64,000 nucleotides of DNA, from positions 2,449,569 through 2,513,568 of the forward strand of contig NC_049987.1 of the NCBI RefSeq assembly GCF_000003815.2, given 5' to 3'. The translations under genes were made by a program, and so were the position numbers. This document shows positions 1-12,900 of the stretch, piece by piece (the first letter of the stretch is position 1; the number at the start of each line of letters is the position of its first letter). The DNA comes from Branchiostoma floridae. Taxonomy: Eukaryota; Chordata; Leptocardii; Amphioxiformes; Branchiostomatidae. Below the pieces are notes generated by a model. The model had not been told where the DNA came from, did not search any database, and saw only the letters and a list, made by a program, of their open reading frames with translations.

Positions 1-881
1 GAATTTCTAGAAATTTTACTTATTTGGCATCTAGAGCCAAGCTAGGCAGAATAAGATATGTGTGTGCGTGTGCTGGGGAGATTATCTGCGCGTGTGATTC
101 ATAATAGGCTGCGCTTGTTACAGATGGATCTTGATAGACATCCATTACAAGCTGACAATCTTGTTTTCAACATAATTCTGTTAAACATAGTCATAGAAGG
201 TTGATATAACGTTACTACCATGATTTCACCAGGTCTCATACTTACAACACTCTGACAAAATGCGTCTAGAGAGATCGCCAATACGGTATAATAAAACATC
301 TCCTGAACATCATTCTGTTGACAGTTACAAAGTACAGACCCCAAAATATGTGACTTATGACATCATGTCATGTCTACAGTAAATTAGCGGGAGTCACTAA
401 AAGTACCACCCAGAATTGTCTCCTGTATCCGCTGTCATTAATATTTCAAATTTAATTTTTTCTCCCTAATACTCCAGTTTTTGTGCATGTTTGGTCGCTA
501 TCAGATAGGTCACAAAATTGTTAAATAGAACAATGTCTATATATGTGAAAATTTTGACATTTTCTGTATATTGTAAGCTATATTCAATTGGTTATATCAC
601 TAACATTTGTAGAGGAACAAATAGTAGTCATTATGAACAGGCTGTTGTTGTCAGGAATTTTTTTATTAGGTATTATTGTATATATGATTAGGTATTATTG
701 TATTGTTGTAATAATAACAGCGATACACAAGCACTTAAGCGAAGCCCCATAATTACGCTATAATCATGTTGAGGGGTGATAAAGATTAAAAAGGCGCACG
801 CTACCGAGAGAGTTGCGCACGGTAGAAACGCCGCTTTTCAGCATTTCCGAGTTATTCTGCTGGAAAACAGGCTGGAATAAC
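1..881 (+). promoter_or_regulatory. Upstream region and 5' UTR of the polycystin-like gene (first copy of a duplicated block)
   Basis: No coding exon is visible here. The whole stretch recurs at 46742-49524, so the presumed promoter and 5' UTR were duplicated with exon 1. The last 120 bases before the ATG at 882 are strongly conserved between copies, including a block around 795-835 (gcgcacgctac and the following cacggtag). That is the best candidate for the core promoter or 5' UTR. I see no convincing TATA box; its role as a promoter is inferred only from position and conservation. Confidence 0.4.
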
Positions 882-957
882 ATGGCTGGTTTACATGGCT
901 GGTGTAAGGTGTTCATCCTTGTGGTGTTCTTCGCCTGCTTGACCAGCGCCGAACAAG
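882..957 (+). CDS. Exon 1: start codon and signal peptide
   Basis: The exon has 25 codons plus one base (phase 1). A short polar start ending in Lys is followed by the hydrophobic core [11 protein letters not shown] and a small-residue end (TSA) typical of a signal-peptidase site. The donor is gtaagc. The next phase-1 acceptor with coding sequence is exon 2 at 6981, about 6 kb away, because an LTR retrotransposon and SINEs sit in intron 1. A second copy at 49525-49600 differs at four bases, which favours real coding function over a chance ORF. Confidence 0.75.
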
Positions 958-3900
958 GTAAGCAATACTTGCTATAACCTATTAAAAGTTGTTTGAGTCT
1001 TAGGGAGAATAGTAGGAACATAGTAGCTTTCAGCTCTGAAGCTGTCTTAGCAAACGCTCTGGACAGCACACGCATACACACACGCACACACGCACACACA
1101 TACATGCGCGCACACACACACTTACACACCACACAGACACACACACACTCACACACACACATACACACACGCACACACACATACATACACACACACACAC
1201 ACTACACAAACACTAACACACCACACACACTGCACGCACCTACACTTGGCACACACAAACTCAACGCGCGTTTAAATCGTTCGTGGTCTCACCTGAGAAA
1301 TGAGACGCAACTCAAAGTTCAGGCAGTGCTGTGCAGTATATCAGTGTCCACCAACTCAAATCGTTTATGGCCTTCGTCGGTCAGTACTGACCATGGTAAA
1401 ACATTGTGACATCGGCCCTACAACATTGGCTACGGCTTAACTGTCCTATACCAGAATGACAGTTCTGCCACAAAAGGCACATCTGTAAGCAGACTCTGTT
1501 GCAAAGTTTTTTTCTGTGTTTCCGCTTTTCTCAGGAATCATCAGGAATTGTCTGTGTGGCGCAACGGCTAGAGCTTTCAGTACTTAGGCCCTGAGTTCAA
1601 TACTCGCCATGCCCCTGCCCCCATGATGGTGGAGTGACACCCACCGAGCCTCACGGCTAATCTGTCTAAAGGTGCTAAAAAAAAACACCTACGGATTTGG
1701 TGCTGCCAGTGTGTCAACATCTGCACACTTGCCACTAATTTTTTTGTGTGCATCAGGAGTGAGACAAAACCTCTTAGTACAACTATCACAGAAAGAAGGA
1801 AGTACACAGGACTGTTGATACTGTAGTAGTAACAACGGAAGTCAGATTAGTGTAATATAATGAGTTTGAACTGAGAAGTCTGCCGCAAAACCGTGAACTA
1901 ATTTGAACATGTCAAATATTGTGAGGTTTAAAGTACATGTTTACTACTGCTTGGGTGTGTCGGCATGAACGGCTGAGTTTGATGCTTGAATAATTAATGA
2001 CCGGTGTATATTACACCTTCTGGTGGTGGGCTGGAATGGTAGTCTCTACTAGACTCCCGCCTGGCAGAATAGTAATAGGAGACTATGGAATGACGTCACA
2101 TTTATACAACAATGTTATAGTAACGTCATATCAATATGGCGTATACATGACAGCTTTTGTTTCTATTTTCTATTCATTCAAAATCAAACATACCAAAGGG
2201 ACAAGACAAAGAGACGGCAGCTCAAGTTACATAGAACTTGTATTCTTGCCGCCGCTTTTACTGCAGGGAAAATGAACTATTCAACAAGACAAAAACAAAG
2301 TTATGGGTGATAAAAAATACAATAACGTATGTTCACTGAACTCCCGCCCCAAAGGATGGATAGGAGAGGCACACATAACTAAAAGCGTCAGGTTGCCATG
2401 ACGTAGTTTTGTGTGTTCGGCATAATTTCACAGTCGATATAACAAGAATACAGAGGATATCACATGGCATTTAAAAATGTTTGGCGTTATCGGATAGGAT
2501 ATTTGAGTTTACAGGATGTCCAAGAATCCCGAAAGTTTGTCGAAGAGAGTTGAGCGCTCATAAGTATATGTAGGGTAGCTTTAACTTAGGCACACATACA
2601 ACAATATGTGAGATTTTAGTAACCGTCCTATCAAGGACATTTCTAACGGACTAGCTTTAGTCTTTCTAAACTTTTATTCACATTGTAAGCATTTGAATGT
2701 GTGTTTTTACATATTCTTTACAAAATCAACCAACGTGTAAACGTGTTGCAATTGCCAGTCTCTGTGTAGCCTCTACTTTCGTGATACTATCATAGTATAC
2801 CAGATCCTTTTCATCAAAGGCGTAACTTTGGCCTGCTGTTTTTGTATGTTGTTACTTTCTTTTTAAACGTGTTTGTCTGAAATATCAACGGTAATTGGAT
2901 TCTTTCTTGTACGTAAACGTGAATGCTATAATATGGAATGCTAGTATTTTTCACTGTCTCAACATAGAATTAGGTGGGGTTTTTTCAAACATTAATTACT
3001 TTGACTAAGCACCATGGTATGCTGGATGTGATGTTTTGATATTGAGTTGACCGGTATCTAGAACAGTCTGGTGATATCGGCTGTGTCGCGCCCGAGGACA
3101 TATGTAGTAAAACTCTGCTACAATATTTTACAGTGGCACGTACGTGAACAGAACACATGAGATCAGTAGGATCATTTGGACTTAGCAGCTTTAACTGTAA
3201 ACTTCTTCAATGTGTTTTCTTTAGCCTGATTAAATCTCGCTTATAGCAGATCGCTTTACAAGGCGGTGGGGAGGGGCCAGTTAAAACCCCGGGCAGCGGA
3301 GTTAGCGTTACACAGACTTTTTTTGTATTTACTTTCAGACAGACAGACAGACAGACAGACAATGACATGTACAATGTGTAACTGCACTCATGTTTTGTAA
3401 CTTAGTTTAACAGTGTCAAAAACAACGAACAGACTTAGTTCCATTGATCATTAAGAATTGTCTTAGCCAACAAACAAAAGAATAACACCTTATTAATCTC
3501 CCCAACAGAAGTCAGGTACCCAGTTTCAAAGGAAAATGAAAAGTGTCTTTCCTAAGAGCACAAGGCAAAATTGTGACAGAAAATCTTTATTGACATAACA
3601 AAAGCACAGCGGCTTTCGTAAGGTTTACATGTATAACAACTACTTACAGTACAGCTAAACACACATATATGGATATCTATAGGGTGACAGAGTCACTGTA
3701 ATAGTTTTAGGCATGCCCAGGGCTAACTGCGCATGAGCAGAGAAGAGGGGGCCAGGAGACGAGAGTTCGGCAGTGTGAAGTCCTGCTATGTAGATTTAGA
3801 GGTTTCATGGATTAAAAGAGCAACATCGGAACAACAGCGTCGGTCTATCTTGTGACAAGTGGTGTCGAGAAGTGGAATAAAATTCACGGAAGGTCTACGA

Positions 3901-6900
3901 CCGGTAAGTGAGACCCTTAGCCTACGGAACTTCCCGAACGGAACTTTTCATGCAGTAGAGGCGAACGAGAGTGGCCATAATTTAGCCAAGCCGTGAATAG
4001 AAAGTTTGGAAGGCTGTCCGACTGGCCAAGTTGTTGATGTATCCTACTGCTGAGGAAGGGAAGGGCAAAGACTTTCAACCATACTTTCAGTGATGCCTTC
4101 TTTATAATTGGATGCATATGGAACCAATTCGTATGGCAACCAACATCTTCTTCGCGTGTGCATGATATCAAGCCAGCGGAATAGAACGTCACCCCCAGAC
4201 GGGCCAAAACAGATCAGTAAACTGTAGAGCGTAAAAGAAAAAATAAAGGGAAGATGGAAGAATATATCGAGGCAGGTTCGAAACTAGGCCTGAAGGAGGA
4301 GGCTTTGCAAACGTATGTGCAGCAGGCACTGGAGAGGGAGGAGAGAGCCAAGGAAAGAGAAATGCAAAAGCTGAAGTTAGAAGCCGAAGAGAGAGAATGA
4401 ACGACAGGTAGAGATGGAGAAACTGCAGTTAGAAGCTGGAAAGATGAAGTTAGAAGCTGAGAAGCAGAAGTTAGAAGCTGAAGAGAAAGAGAAGGAACGG
4501 CAGGTAGAGATGGAGAAGCTTAAGTTACAAGCTGAGGAAAAAGAGAGAGAAAGGCAGGAGAAGGAAGCGGAACGGCGACATCAGCTGGAGATGAGACAGC
4601 TGGGGCTGGAGAGGGGTGTAGCCGCAGAAACGGAAAGTGTTCGGGCTAAGATACCCAAGCTTCCAGCCTTCGAGGATGACAAGGACGACCTCGATGCCTT
4701 TCTACAGAGGTTCGAGAGGTTTGCAACCTCCAACGGCTGGAAGGAGACAACTGGGCCTCCACCTTAAGTGCTTTGCTCAACGGAACGGCACTGCAAGTAT
4801 ATTCTCAGCTTAGCGATCATGACGCCCGAGATTATGAAAAGGTGAAGGAGGCACTTATGAAGCGCTACAATCTTACGGAAGATGGATTCCGGGCCAAGTT
4901 CCGTCACAACCAACCAGAAAAAGGGGAGAGTCCGGGACAGTTTCTGGTGCGACTGACCAAGTACGTTGACCGATGGGTAGATTTGTCCAAGACAACCAGG
5001 GACTATGAGTCCCTCCGGGACATGTTCGTCAGGGAACAATTCATGGAGGCATGTCCCACGGACTTGGCCACTCACCTACGAGAGCGAGCCCCGCAGTCCA
5101 TGACAGAGATGGCAGAGATGGCTCAGCACTTCCTAGAGGCTCATAGGCGGGAACTGGCAACCCGGGTGGACACGGTGGAATTTCAAAATCCCGGAGATGC
5201 CCGCGTTGTCAAGAGGTGTTACAACTGCAACAGCCCGGAGCACTTGGCCAGGGCCTGCCCGCAAGTGAGACAACCGATTGAGCCGTCCCAAGGGACCTCA
5301 TTATATGCCAACAATGGAAAAGTGACAGGGTACGAGTATGAAGGGGAAGTCGAGGGAACACCCGTGACTATGTTGTTAGACACGGGAAGTACGCAGACAT
5401 TTGTCCACAATGACTTGGTCCACCCTATGAAGATCATGCCAGATGCTCAGGGCGGCCGCGGTATAAAGTGCATCCATGGGGATATACAAAACTATCCGAC
5501 CGCAAAAGTCGCTATCAAGGTGGGGATTTAATGCGGTAAAGGCCAAAGTGAGCCAAAACCTGCCAACACCTGTCATCCTCGGACGTGACATCCCGAACCT
5601 GGCCAAGCTGGTACAGACAGCTCCAATGCATAAGTTCGGTCAGGGACCCAAATCCGCAGGAGACGGGAGGATAGCCTCCAATAATGGACCAGCATTCGGT
5701 CGCCATGGTGACGGAAGAGGTCGCGGTGGTTACAGACGTGACGGGGACTACGACAGGAGCAGCCGTGGATTCAGATCGAGCCAGTACAGTTACTATGGTC
5801 GTGGCAGATCATATGGAGGGAGCCAGCGTGGCTTTGGCCCAGGGTATCGCCGCGTCCACAACCATGGAGGCGGCCAGGGGCTGAAGAGCAGGAAAAGATA
5901 TGGCCCGCCTGTCCGCACTAACTACTGTCTGATTGTGGAGAACTTGTCCAGTCGCTGTAGCTGGCAGGACTTGAAGGAATACGTGCGGCAAGCTGGAGAA
6001 GTCACGTTTGCTGATGTGCACAAGCAGAACAGGAATGAGGGGAAGGGGATTGTGGAATTCGCCACCTACCGAGACATGGAGAATGCCCGGCGTAAGCTTG
6101 ACGGGACTGAAATCTATGGTTGTAAGATCAAACTGGTGGAGTCTAAGCCTTTATGAAACACTACCGATATGGTGAATCAGTAAGGAAAAGGACTGATGAA
6201 TATGGACTTGAGAATTGTAACTGCATGGAAAAGGACTGACGAATACGGACACTAGAGTAGCCTTGCCTGTTGAAAAAAAAGGGTAGTTCTGAGTTATTAG
6301 ACATTCAACTTTGTTATTAGATATTCGAGGTCGCTGACGTTTCGAACGGACACTTGGACTTTAGTTTTATGGCAGTAGTTTGGTAATATTTGTTATGTTA
6401 GTATCTGTACAAATCTACAATGCATGCCTACAGGACTCACACTGCAAAAGGATGTTTCTTGGAGTAGTAATGATTGTATCGAGTGTATCAATCAAAGAAA
6501 CGGGGGCAGATGTGACAGAGTCACTGTAATAGTTTTAGGCATGCCCAGGGCTAACTGCGCATGAGCAGAGAAGAGGGGGCCAGGAGACGAGAGTTCGGCA
6601 GTGTGAAGTCCTGCTATGTAGATTTAGAGGTTTCATGGATTAAAAGAGCAACATCGGAACAACAGCGTCGGTCTATCTTGTGACAATAGGTTAGAGTTAA
6701 TCAACACATAGGGACTAGCATGTCATTTACACTATTGGTTCTAAGGTATAATCATTCGTGGATATATTTGCCTACTTGTACACAGTGGGGATTATCGCCT
6801 CCTAGAATGTAGTTGAGTTGACATGACAGGATTTGAACCCGGGGCCACTTGGTCCTGAGCCGAAAACTCTGCCGTTACGCCACACAACGGTCAACCCCGC

Positions 6901-9900
6901 TATGTTTGCTGTAGTTAATCATTTTTTCACATGCTTGAAGTTAGTTTGTAAACAGCTGCTGCATTTCCTCCACCCATTAGGAGACCTCGGCTCCCGTGAC
7001 AATAGTGAGCCATTCCTCCTTGTGGTTGACTGGAGTGGAGGCACCATTCTCCAAATTAACATCACTTCCGGATCAAAGGTCACACTGCCACTGGTAGGTG
7101 TTGACCAACCCTACGTCCTGGACTACGACCCGCTCACCGACTACGTGTACTGGTCAGATGCAGATGGAGGGAACATCAAACGGGCTCGTCGTGATGGAAG
7201 TGGCATGGAGACCATCATAGATACCAGCAGCAGTGAGTTATGGGTTACCATTTCTTCTTTTAAAATTTAATACCCGTATGACCAACAACTAAATCCTTCC
7301 GCACGCCAACTTAACTGCTAAACTGAGCAAAATTTTTACCAAAATAGGAAAGCTTTAAGTAGACCCTACCTGTTCCTTTTAAACCAAAAAAGGTCTCCAA
7401 AATTTTCAAGGAAAAAGAGGATTTGGAAGGATTTTAGATGGCACTTATAACATTTCCCATTTTTGCCTTCTACTGCGCAACTCAACTCTGACGTCTGCCC
7501 TTCTGGGTAATGAAAAATGAGAATCGAACAACAATTATCCCCTTCTAATACACTGAGGGATGTGATATTATTTCCCAATGGTGAACAAAATTGATCACTC
7601 CCTTGAGAATTTAGAGCCAAACCCATACTCAGTGCACCAGGCCTATCCCATGCTTCAGAGGCCTGTAAACCAGTGGGGTAGTGTATCCCATGTCAAGATT
7701 CACAGGTGTGTGTCCCTTAGCAATCGTCATTCAGTACTATCCATGGTCTGTTCTACAACTCTGATAAAAAACTGCAACTTTTCATAGACTGTGAGTTTTC
7801 TTTTTTCCAACTTTTTTACTAGTTTTCATACGATGCTTTATCAATGAAACCGCCAGTCTGTACACACAACACACAATAAAACAGCTGAAATGTTCCTACA
7901 TATACAGCATAATCTATATATAAGTTTTGACTGGGGCTGTGTCGGTCTATCGGTGAAATCCCAACATCATTTTGAAATCTTTCTGTATACACTGTGATGC
8001 TGTTGTGGTCTACACCAAATATGGGGTTTTTCCATCAAAAGTGTGTAATTTCAAACATTTCTTGTTATTAACTGCATGAAAAATGCAGGACTGGTATGGT
8101 TTTAAATTTCGTGGTCTGTGTGTAATCTCCAACCAGATCCACGGTGGCGTAATGTATAGTATCAAACTTACCGTAGGTGCCCGTTTGACTCCCTTAGCCG
8201 GCTATACTCCCTGGCCAGCTTTGATACTATCTTATGGCACCGTAGGATCTGCTTGGAGATGAGTCTGTGTGTGTGTGTGTGTGTTTGGTGCGTTTCGGGT
8301 GATATATCTACAGTTCGCAGCGTGCTATTGCAATGATATTTGGTACATTGGTTGGTTGTGGTGGCCAGACGGTCAGGTTTGATTTTGGGCCTCTTTGACT
8401 TTGAACTTGATACTGCAAGGTGACTTTTGTGTGCTTTTGGCGCATTTCCGATCCACACCTCTGCTTGGTTTTGATTATCAACAGAATTCTCTCCAGAGGC
8501 ACAGTGATAGGGTCAGGTTACATTACCATCTGAACATTATGGGCCATGCCATTTACCAACAGGGGTGTGTCTGTGTTCCTGGATATTTGTGGTCATTGAA
8601 ACTTAAGAACCTTTGAGCCATATTTACATAATCAGCCAAATTTGCATAATCATAAAGACAATATAAAACAAGAAATTTGCAAACACTGAATATTTCATGC
8701 AGGTATGAGGTCTCCGAACTCTTCCTCTTACAGAGATCAGTTACATTATATAAATAACGTCCACACACTCTTTTCTGCAGCTGCCTATGGCCTGGCGTTG
8801 GACCACGCTGGGGGGAATATCTACTGGTCTGACTATGCCGCAAACACTATCTCTGTAGCAAGGAAGGACGGATCGTCCGCCAGGACACTTCTGACGTCAC
8901 CAGACATTGGAAACCCTGCGGGTCTGGTCCTGGACCCCAGGCATGGGTGAGTAACGTGCATTTCATAATAAACAGGTGTTTTCCACAACTGTGGTTATAG
9001 TGACAGACCTACATGCTTTAATGTTCTAGGTGATATATCCCGATCAACCTGTCTGAAGCGTTCACGGTGTAAGCGGTCTTTGGGAGAATTCTGTCATGTA
9101 CTGCCCGGGCTGTGATGGCCCTTGGTATTTCGGACCGGTACGAACATGGGCGGAAATAGCTGCCCGGTCAGGGGAGGTTTTTTGGTTCCAGTATTGCATA
9201 TGGCAGAGCAAGGTATCTCGTGCAGCTGCGCCTCCTTCCAGAAAGCATTGGAATCTCAGTATTAAACAGTACACCCATCGTAAAAGAAAGATATACACCA
9301 AAATCGTAACTGCGTCAATAAAACTTCGAGGCCTGTGTGATACAGCTTTTTATCACACGGTCCGGAACACCTGTATCGAACTTTATCGCGGCCCAGGTAT
9401 GACATAAAGGTCAATATCAATGTTGGGTCTTTGTACTACTCTTCAAGCAGAGGTCAGGCTCTGGCTGTTTTTGAAGTGAATTTAGGCGTTTTTGTCGGGC
9501 TATTTTGTACCTCTTTCTTCATGTCCAATGGTACCATAAAGAAAGCCCCACAAAAATGCCTAAAAACACATAAAAAATAGCCTGAGCCAAACCTCTGCTT
9601 GGAGAGTATTTGTACAACAGTTGAACTTAGATTTTATGGTTTCTGTTCCGGAAATGCTATTACCGCACGGAACGTCTATTATTTGGAGCTTCTTGGGGTT
9701 GTTTTGCTGGTTTTTGGTCTTGTGCGGCCATTACAGCGTTTTCATCTATCCCTCTCTCTAATAATGCGCTTTCTTAGGGCTACCCTCATTTGCATAATCG
9801 ATGGAGAAATTACATGAAACCTCATCGTTGAGCTATGGGCATTTCATATGTGGCAAATGGAAGATAAACCTCACTCACTAAGTGTTGATTATGCAAATTT

Positions 9901-12900
9901 GAATGTCATTTTCTCAATAAATAAGGCAATATCATATCATATCAGGTTTCTTCCTTCTCCTGCCATATCTCTACTTTAGGTAGAGGAGATCATCCGTGCA
10001 AGTAGATAATGCTACTTAACTTTATTAGCACTATCAATGAGATAATGCACAGTAAAATGACACATTTCCGAACATTTCGCGAAGATATAACATTTTTATT
10101 TGCTGGACTCTTTTTCCCTCAGATCCCTGTACTGGGTGGACAATAGAGACAGGATTGTCCGTGCTGCGGTGGATGGTTGTAACAAAACCATAATCGTCAA
10201 TGGTCTGTCTTCTCCCATCGCCATTACAATAGACTTCTATGGTGAGACAATAGACACTAGTTAGGGACGTGTTGCTGATACGATTTTGTATTTTTAACCA
10301 AATTAATGAGTAATTAACTAAGCGTAACTAGTTTGCAAACTTGTGTTTATTTAATTAATATTACCAGAATCATGGTATTATGACTATATCACCGGTTCAT
10401 TGATCTTTGCAGTGCCAGTCCGTGTAAGATATTACTATGTGCATGTCTTCTCTGTATTCCTATGTAAAACTCTAATTACTAAGTATTGATCACTGTATTT
10501 GTTTATCTCATTTAGAGGATCGGCTGTACTACCGTGATCAGCGGTACGGCATCTACAGCTCAGACCTGCTGGGCAACGATATCCGACAAGTGCTGTATGA
10601 AGACGGGAAGGAGGTTCAGAGAATCGCGGTTGATGAGGACTTCGTCTACTGGTCGGCTTACTGGCGGGATTCATCATCAGCATCCTATCAGGGAAAAATC
10701 GGAAAGTGAGGAAATTCCCTTTTTTTTGTAACCTACTGAAAACAATTTCTACTACAAAATCTGAAATGGATCGTTCCCGAAAATGCCATATCGAACAAAT
10801 AGACCTCTATTCTATTTCGAACACCTCTGCGAAACTTGAACATTTCATTATCTGGTGAAATTATGCATCACAATCTACATGATATGTATGTATGTACTTT
10901 GTATTCATCTTGTATTCACTTATCCAGTACTACTGTGTGCTGATGTACTAATATATGCATGAAATGAAATACTGAAATGAAATATGATTATGAAATGCAT
11001 ATGTATCTACTAGTACTAATACATGTGGATATGTTAGCAACTCAGCATTTGTGTAAGACTTATATATCTATAGTTTTGAGGTCCTATTTGTACACTGTTA
11101 AAAAGTCATCATCATCACTCGTACTGAGGCGGACCGTCATTAACTGCCACTGTTAACAAAAATACAATTATTGAATTATAATATGTTTTGCTCCACACTC
11201 CAGGCTGTCCAAGTCCGACCTGACCAAGACTGTGCTGGTGGATGGCCTGGAGTACCCATACGGCATCTACCTGTCCACGGCGCCTCCTGGTAAGTGCAAC
11301 TCCTGACAGGTACGATGTACCAAGCCAGACTGGGGGTAAAGATCATTTCATTACATAATAAGAGTTCCTTGACCTTATATCTTGATGATATAGTCTGAAT
11401 ATCTTTGTCATACTAAATAACATGGAAATCCACTGTTCCTTTGTTCTCCTTGGAAGATTTTAACAAAAATAGTACTGCAGTTCCAGAGCAAGCTGCTAGA
11501 GGGCCCAAACATACACCACTTATTCCTTACATCACAAGCTTTCTGCCACAATGAAATCAAAAACATAGCACGTCCAGGTCAAAAGACACAAAAAATTAAA
11601 TTTTTGCTGCAGTACCAAGGTCACATACCAGGGGGCCCAAAATTGACCTTGACCTTCGCCTTCCCAACACCTACCTACATACCAAATATCATCGTCATCC
11701 ATCCATGTTATGCTGACTACTAAAATAAGGAAACACAGACAAACAAACAAACAAACAGACAGACACAGACCCAAAACTTAATTCCATAATAATATAACAA
11801 ATGATAAGTATTTTTTTGTCGGATGGGAAATGACAAATATGTACAATAGAAGTTATTAATTCATTTCAGTTTTGGGAGTGTTCTCTCGGTTCAGGCCACA
11901 GGTCTGTTTCTGATAGGCTAGCGCAGCGTAACTAAACCATAAAAAAATCTCCTGCGTAAGAAAGAGCAAACCTTATCGTTTCTGAAAGTATAAGACGTAT
12001 TATAGATTTCAAGGGCGCAATGCAAATGCCCCGATATCCCGTGAAGTCATGACATAATCATGGTAGAACTAGAACGCACCGGGTTTGACGATTTAGCAAT
12101 TATCAAACCGGGACAAGTCATCTCCATAAATCTCAAACTTACTACCGGGATTTTATTTACAGTGGTCCATAGTCTATGAATTCCCAGTTTCAAGTCAATA
12201 TACTAATCCAAAGTGATCTAAATCTAACTTCAATATTTCTGACTGACTGCCGTAGCGAACCGTTTTGATTCAGTTGTACGTTCCATGACCCCTGGGCGCC
12301 GAGACTGCTTATCAGAAAGCTTGTCCCTCGAGTTTACAACTACAGTCAAACTCTTGTATTCAACAACCACTCAAGGGACCAAGGAAATATGGTTGTTGAC
12401 TGGAGTTGGTTGTTGGATAAAACTGGCGTCGGTTGGCATACAAATTACCACATGCATCTGCCTGTATGTAATGTATTACAGTTACTGTTTATCATTACAC
12501 ATCATGATTCTCAAATTACACATCACAAGAGATTCACGGGGTAACATGTATCATTCACGGCCCATAACCACAGTGGTCGTAGGGGCTCCCCGACATCCAG
12601 TAGCAGTGATCTTTGCCCATCTCGCTCTGTCCTCTGCCCCTCTGATGAGCTGTTTGTTGCTTATATTAGGCCAGTCCACGTCTTAACATGTATGTGTATG
12701 TATAAATTACATTTCAGGATCCGTTGCTCTAAACTTTTCCATAATCCCCATGCTGTTATGTAAACTAATTTCAAGAAACCATTGTTTAACAATCAGAGCT
12801 GTGTTTGTCTAACAATCAAACATGTTCTGTTTGTTAGTTGTCTGTTCCGTAAACAGCCAAAACAAGGTCTTCAAAGAATTTCAATGATTTATACTCCCCT

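Larger units (their letters stand above)
3683..6685 (+). mobile_element. Non-autonomous LTR retrotransposon (Ty3/Gypsy-like gag-protease) carrying a captured SR-protein RRM
   Basis: The element is 3,003 bp with 175-bp LTRs at 3683-3857 and 6511-6685. The LTRs run TGT...ACA and are identical apart from the first base. The flanks repeat atag(g) on both sides, a 4-5 bp target duplication. A purine tract (aaagaaacgggggcaga) precedes the 3' LTR. The interior encodes Gag with a coiled coil and a CCHC knuckle, and an aspartic protease. No reverse transcriptase, RNase H or integrase is present; an SR splicing-factor segment occupies that place. Gag-protease carries three frame breaks, yet the matching LTRs indicate a recent insertion, so the copy was probably mobilised by enzymes from another element. 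Confidence 0.9.
958..6980. other. Intron 1: microsatellite, SINEs and an LTR retrotransposon
   Basis: The intron starts with sequence shared with the second exon-1 copy (to about 1408), including a CA-rich microsatellite at 1067-1252. It then holds a tRNA-like SINE head near 1549-1690, about 2 kb without recognisable content (1700-3680), a (GACA)n run at 3340-3360, the LTR retrotransposon at 3683-6685, and a second, antisense SINE head at 6826-6905 just before exon 2. Confidence 0.6.
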
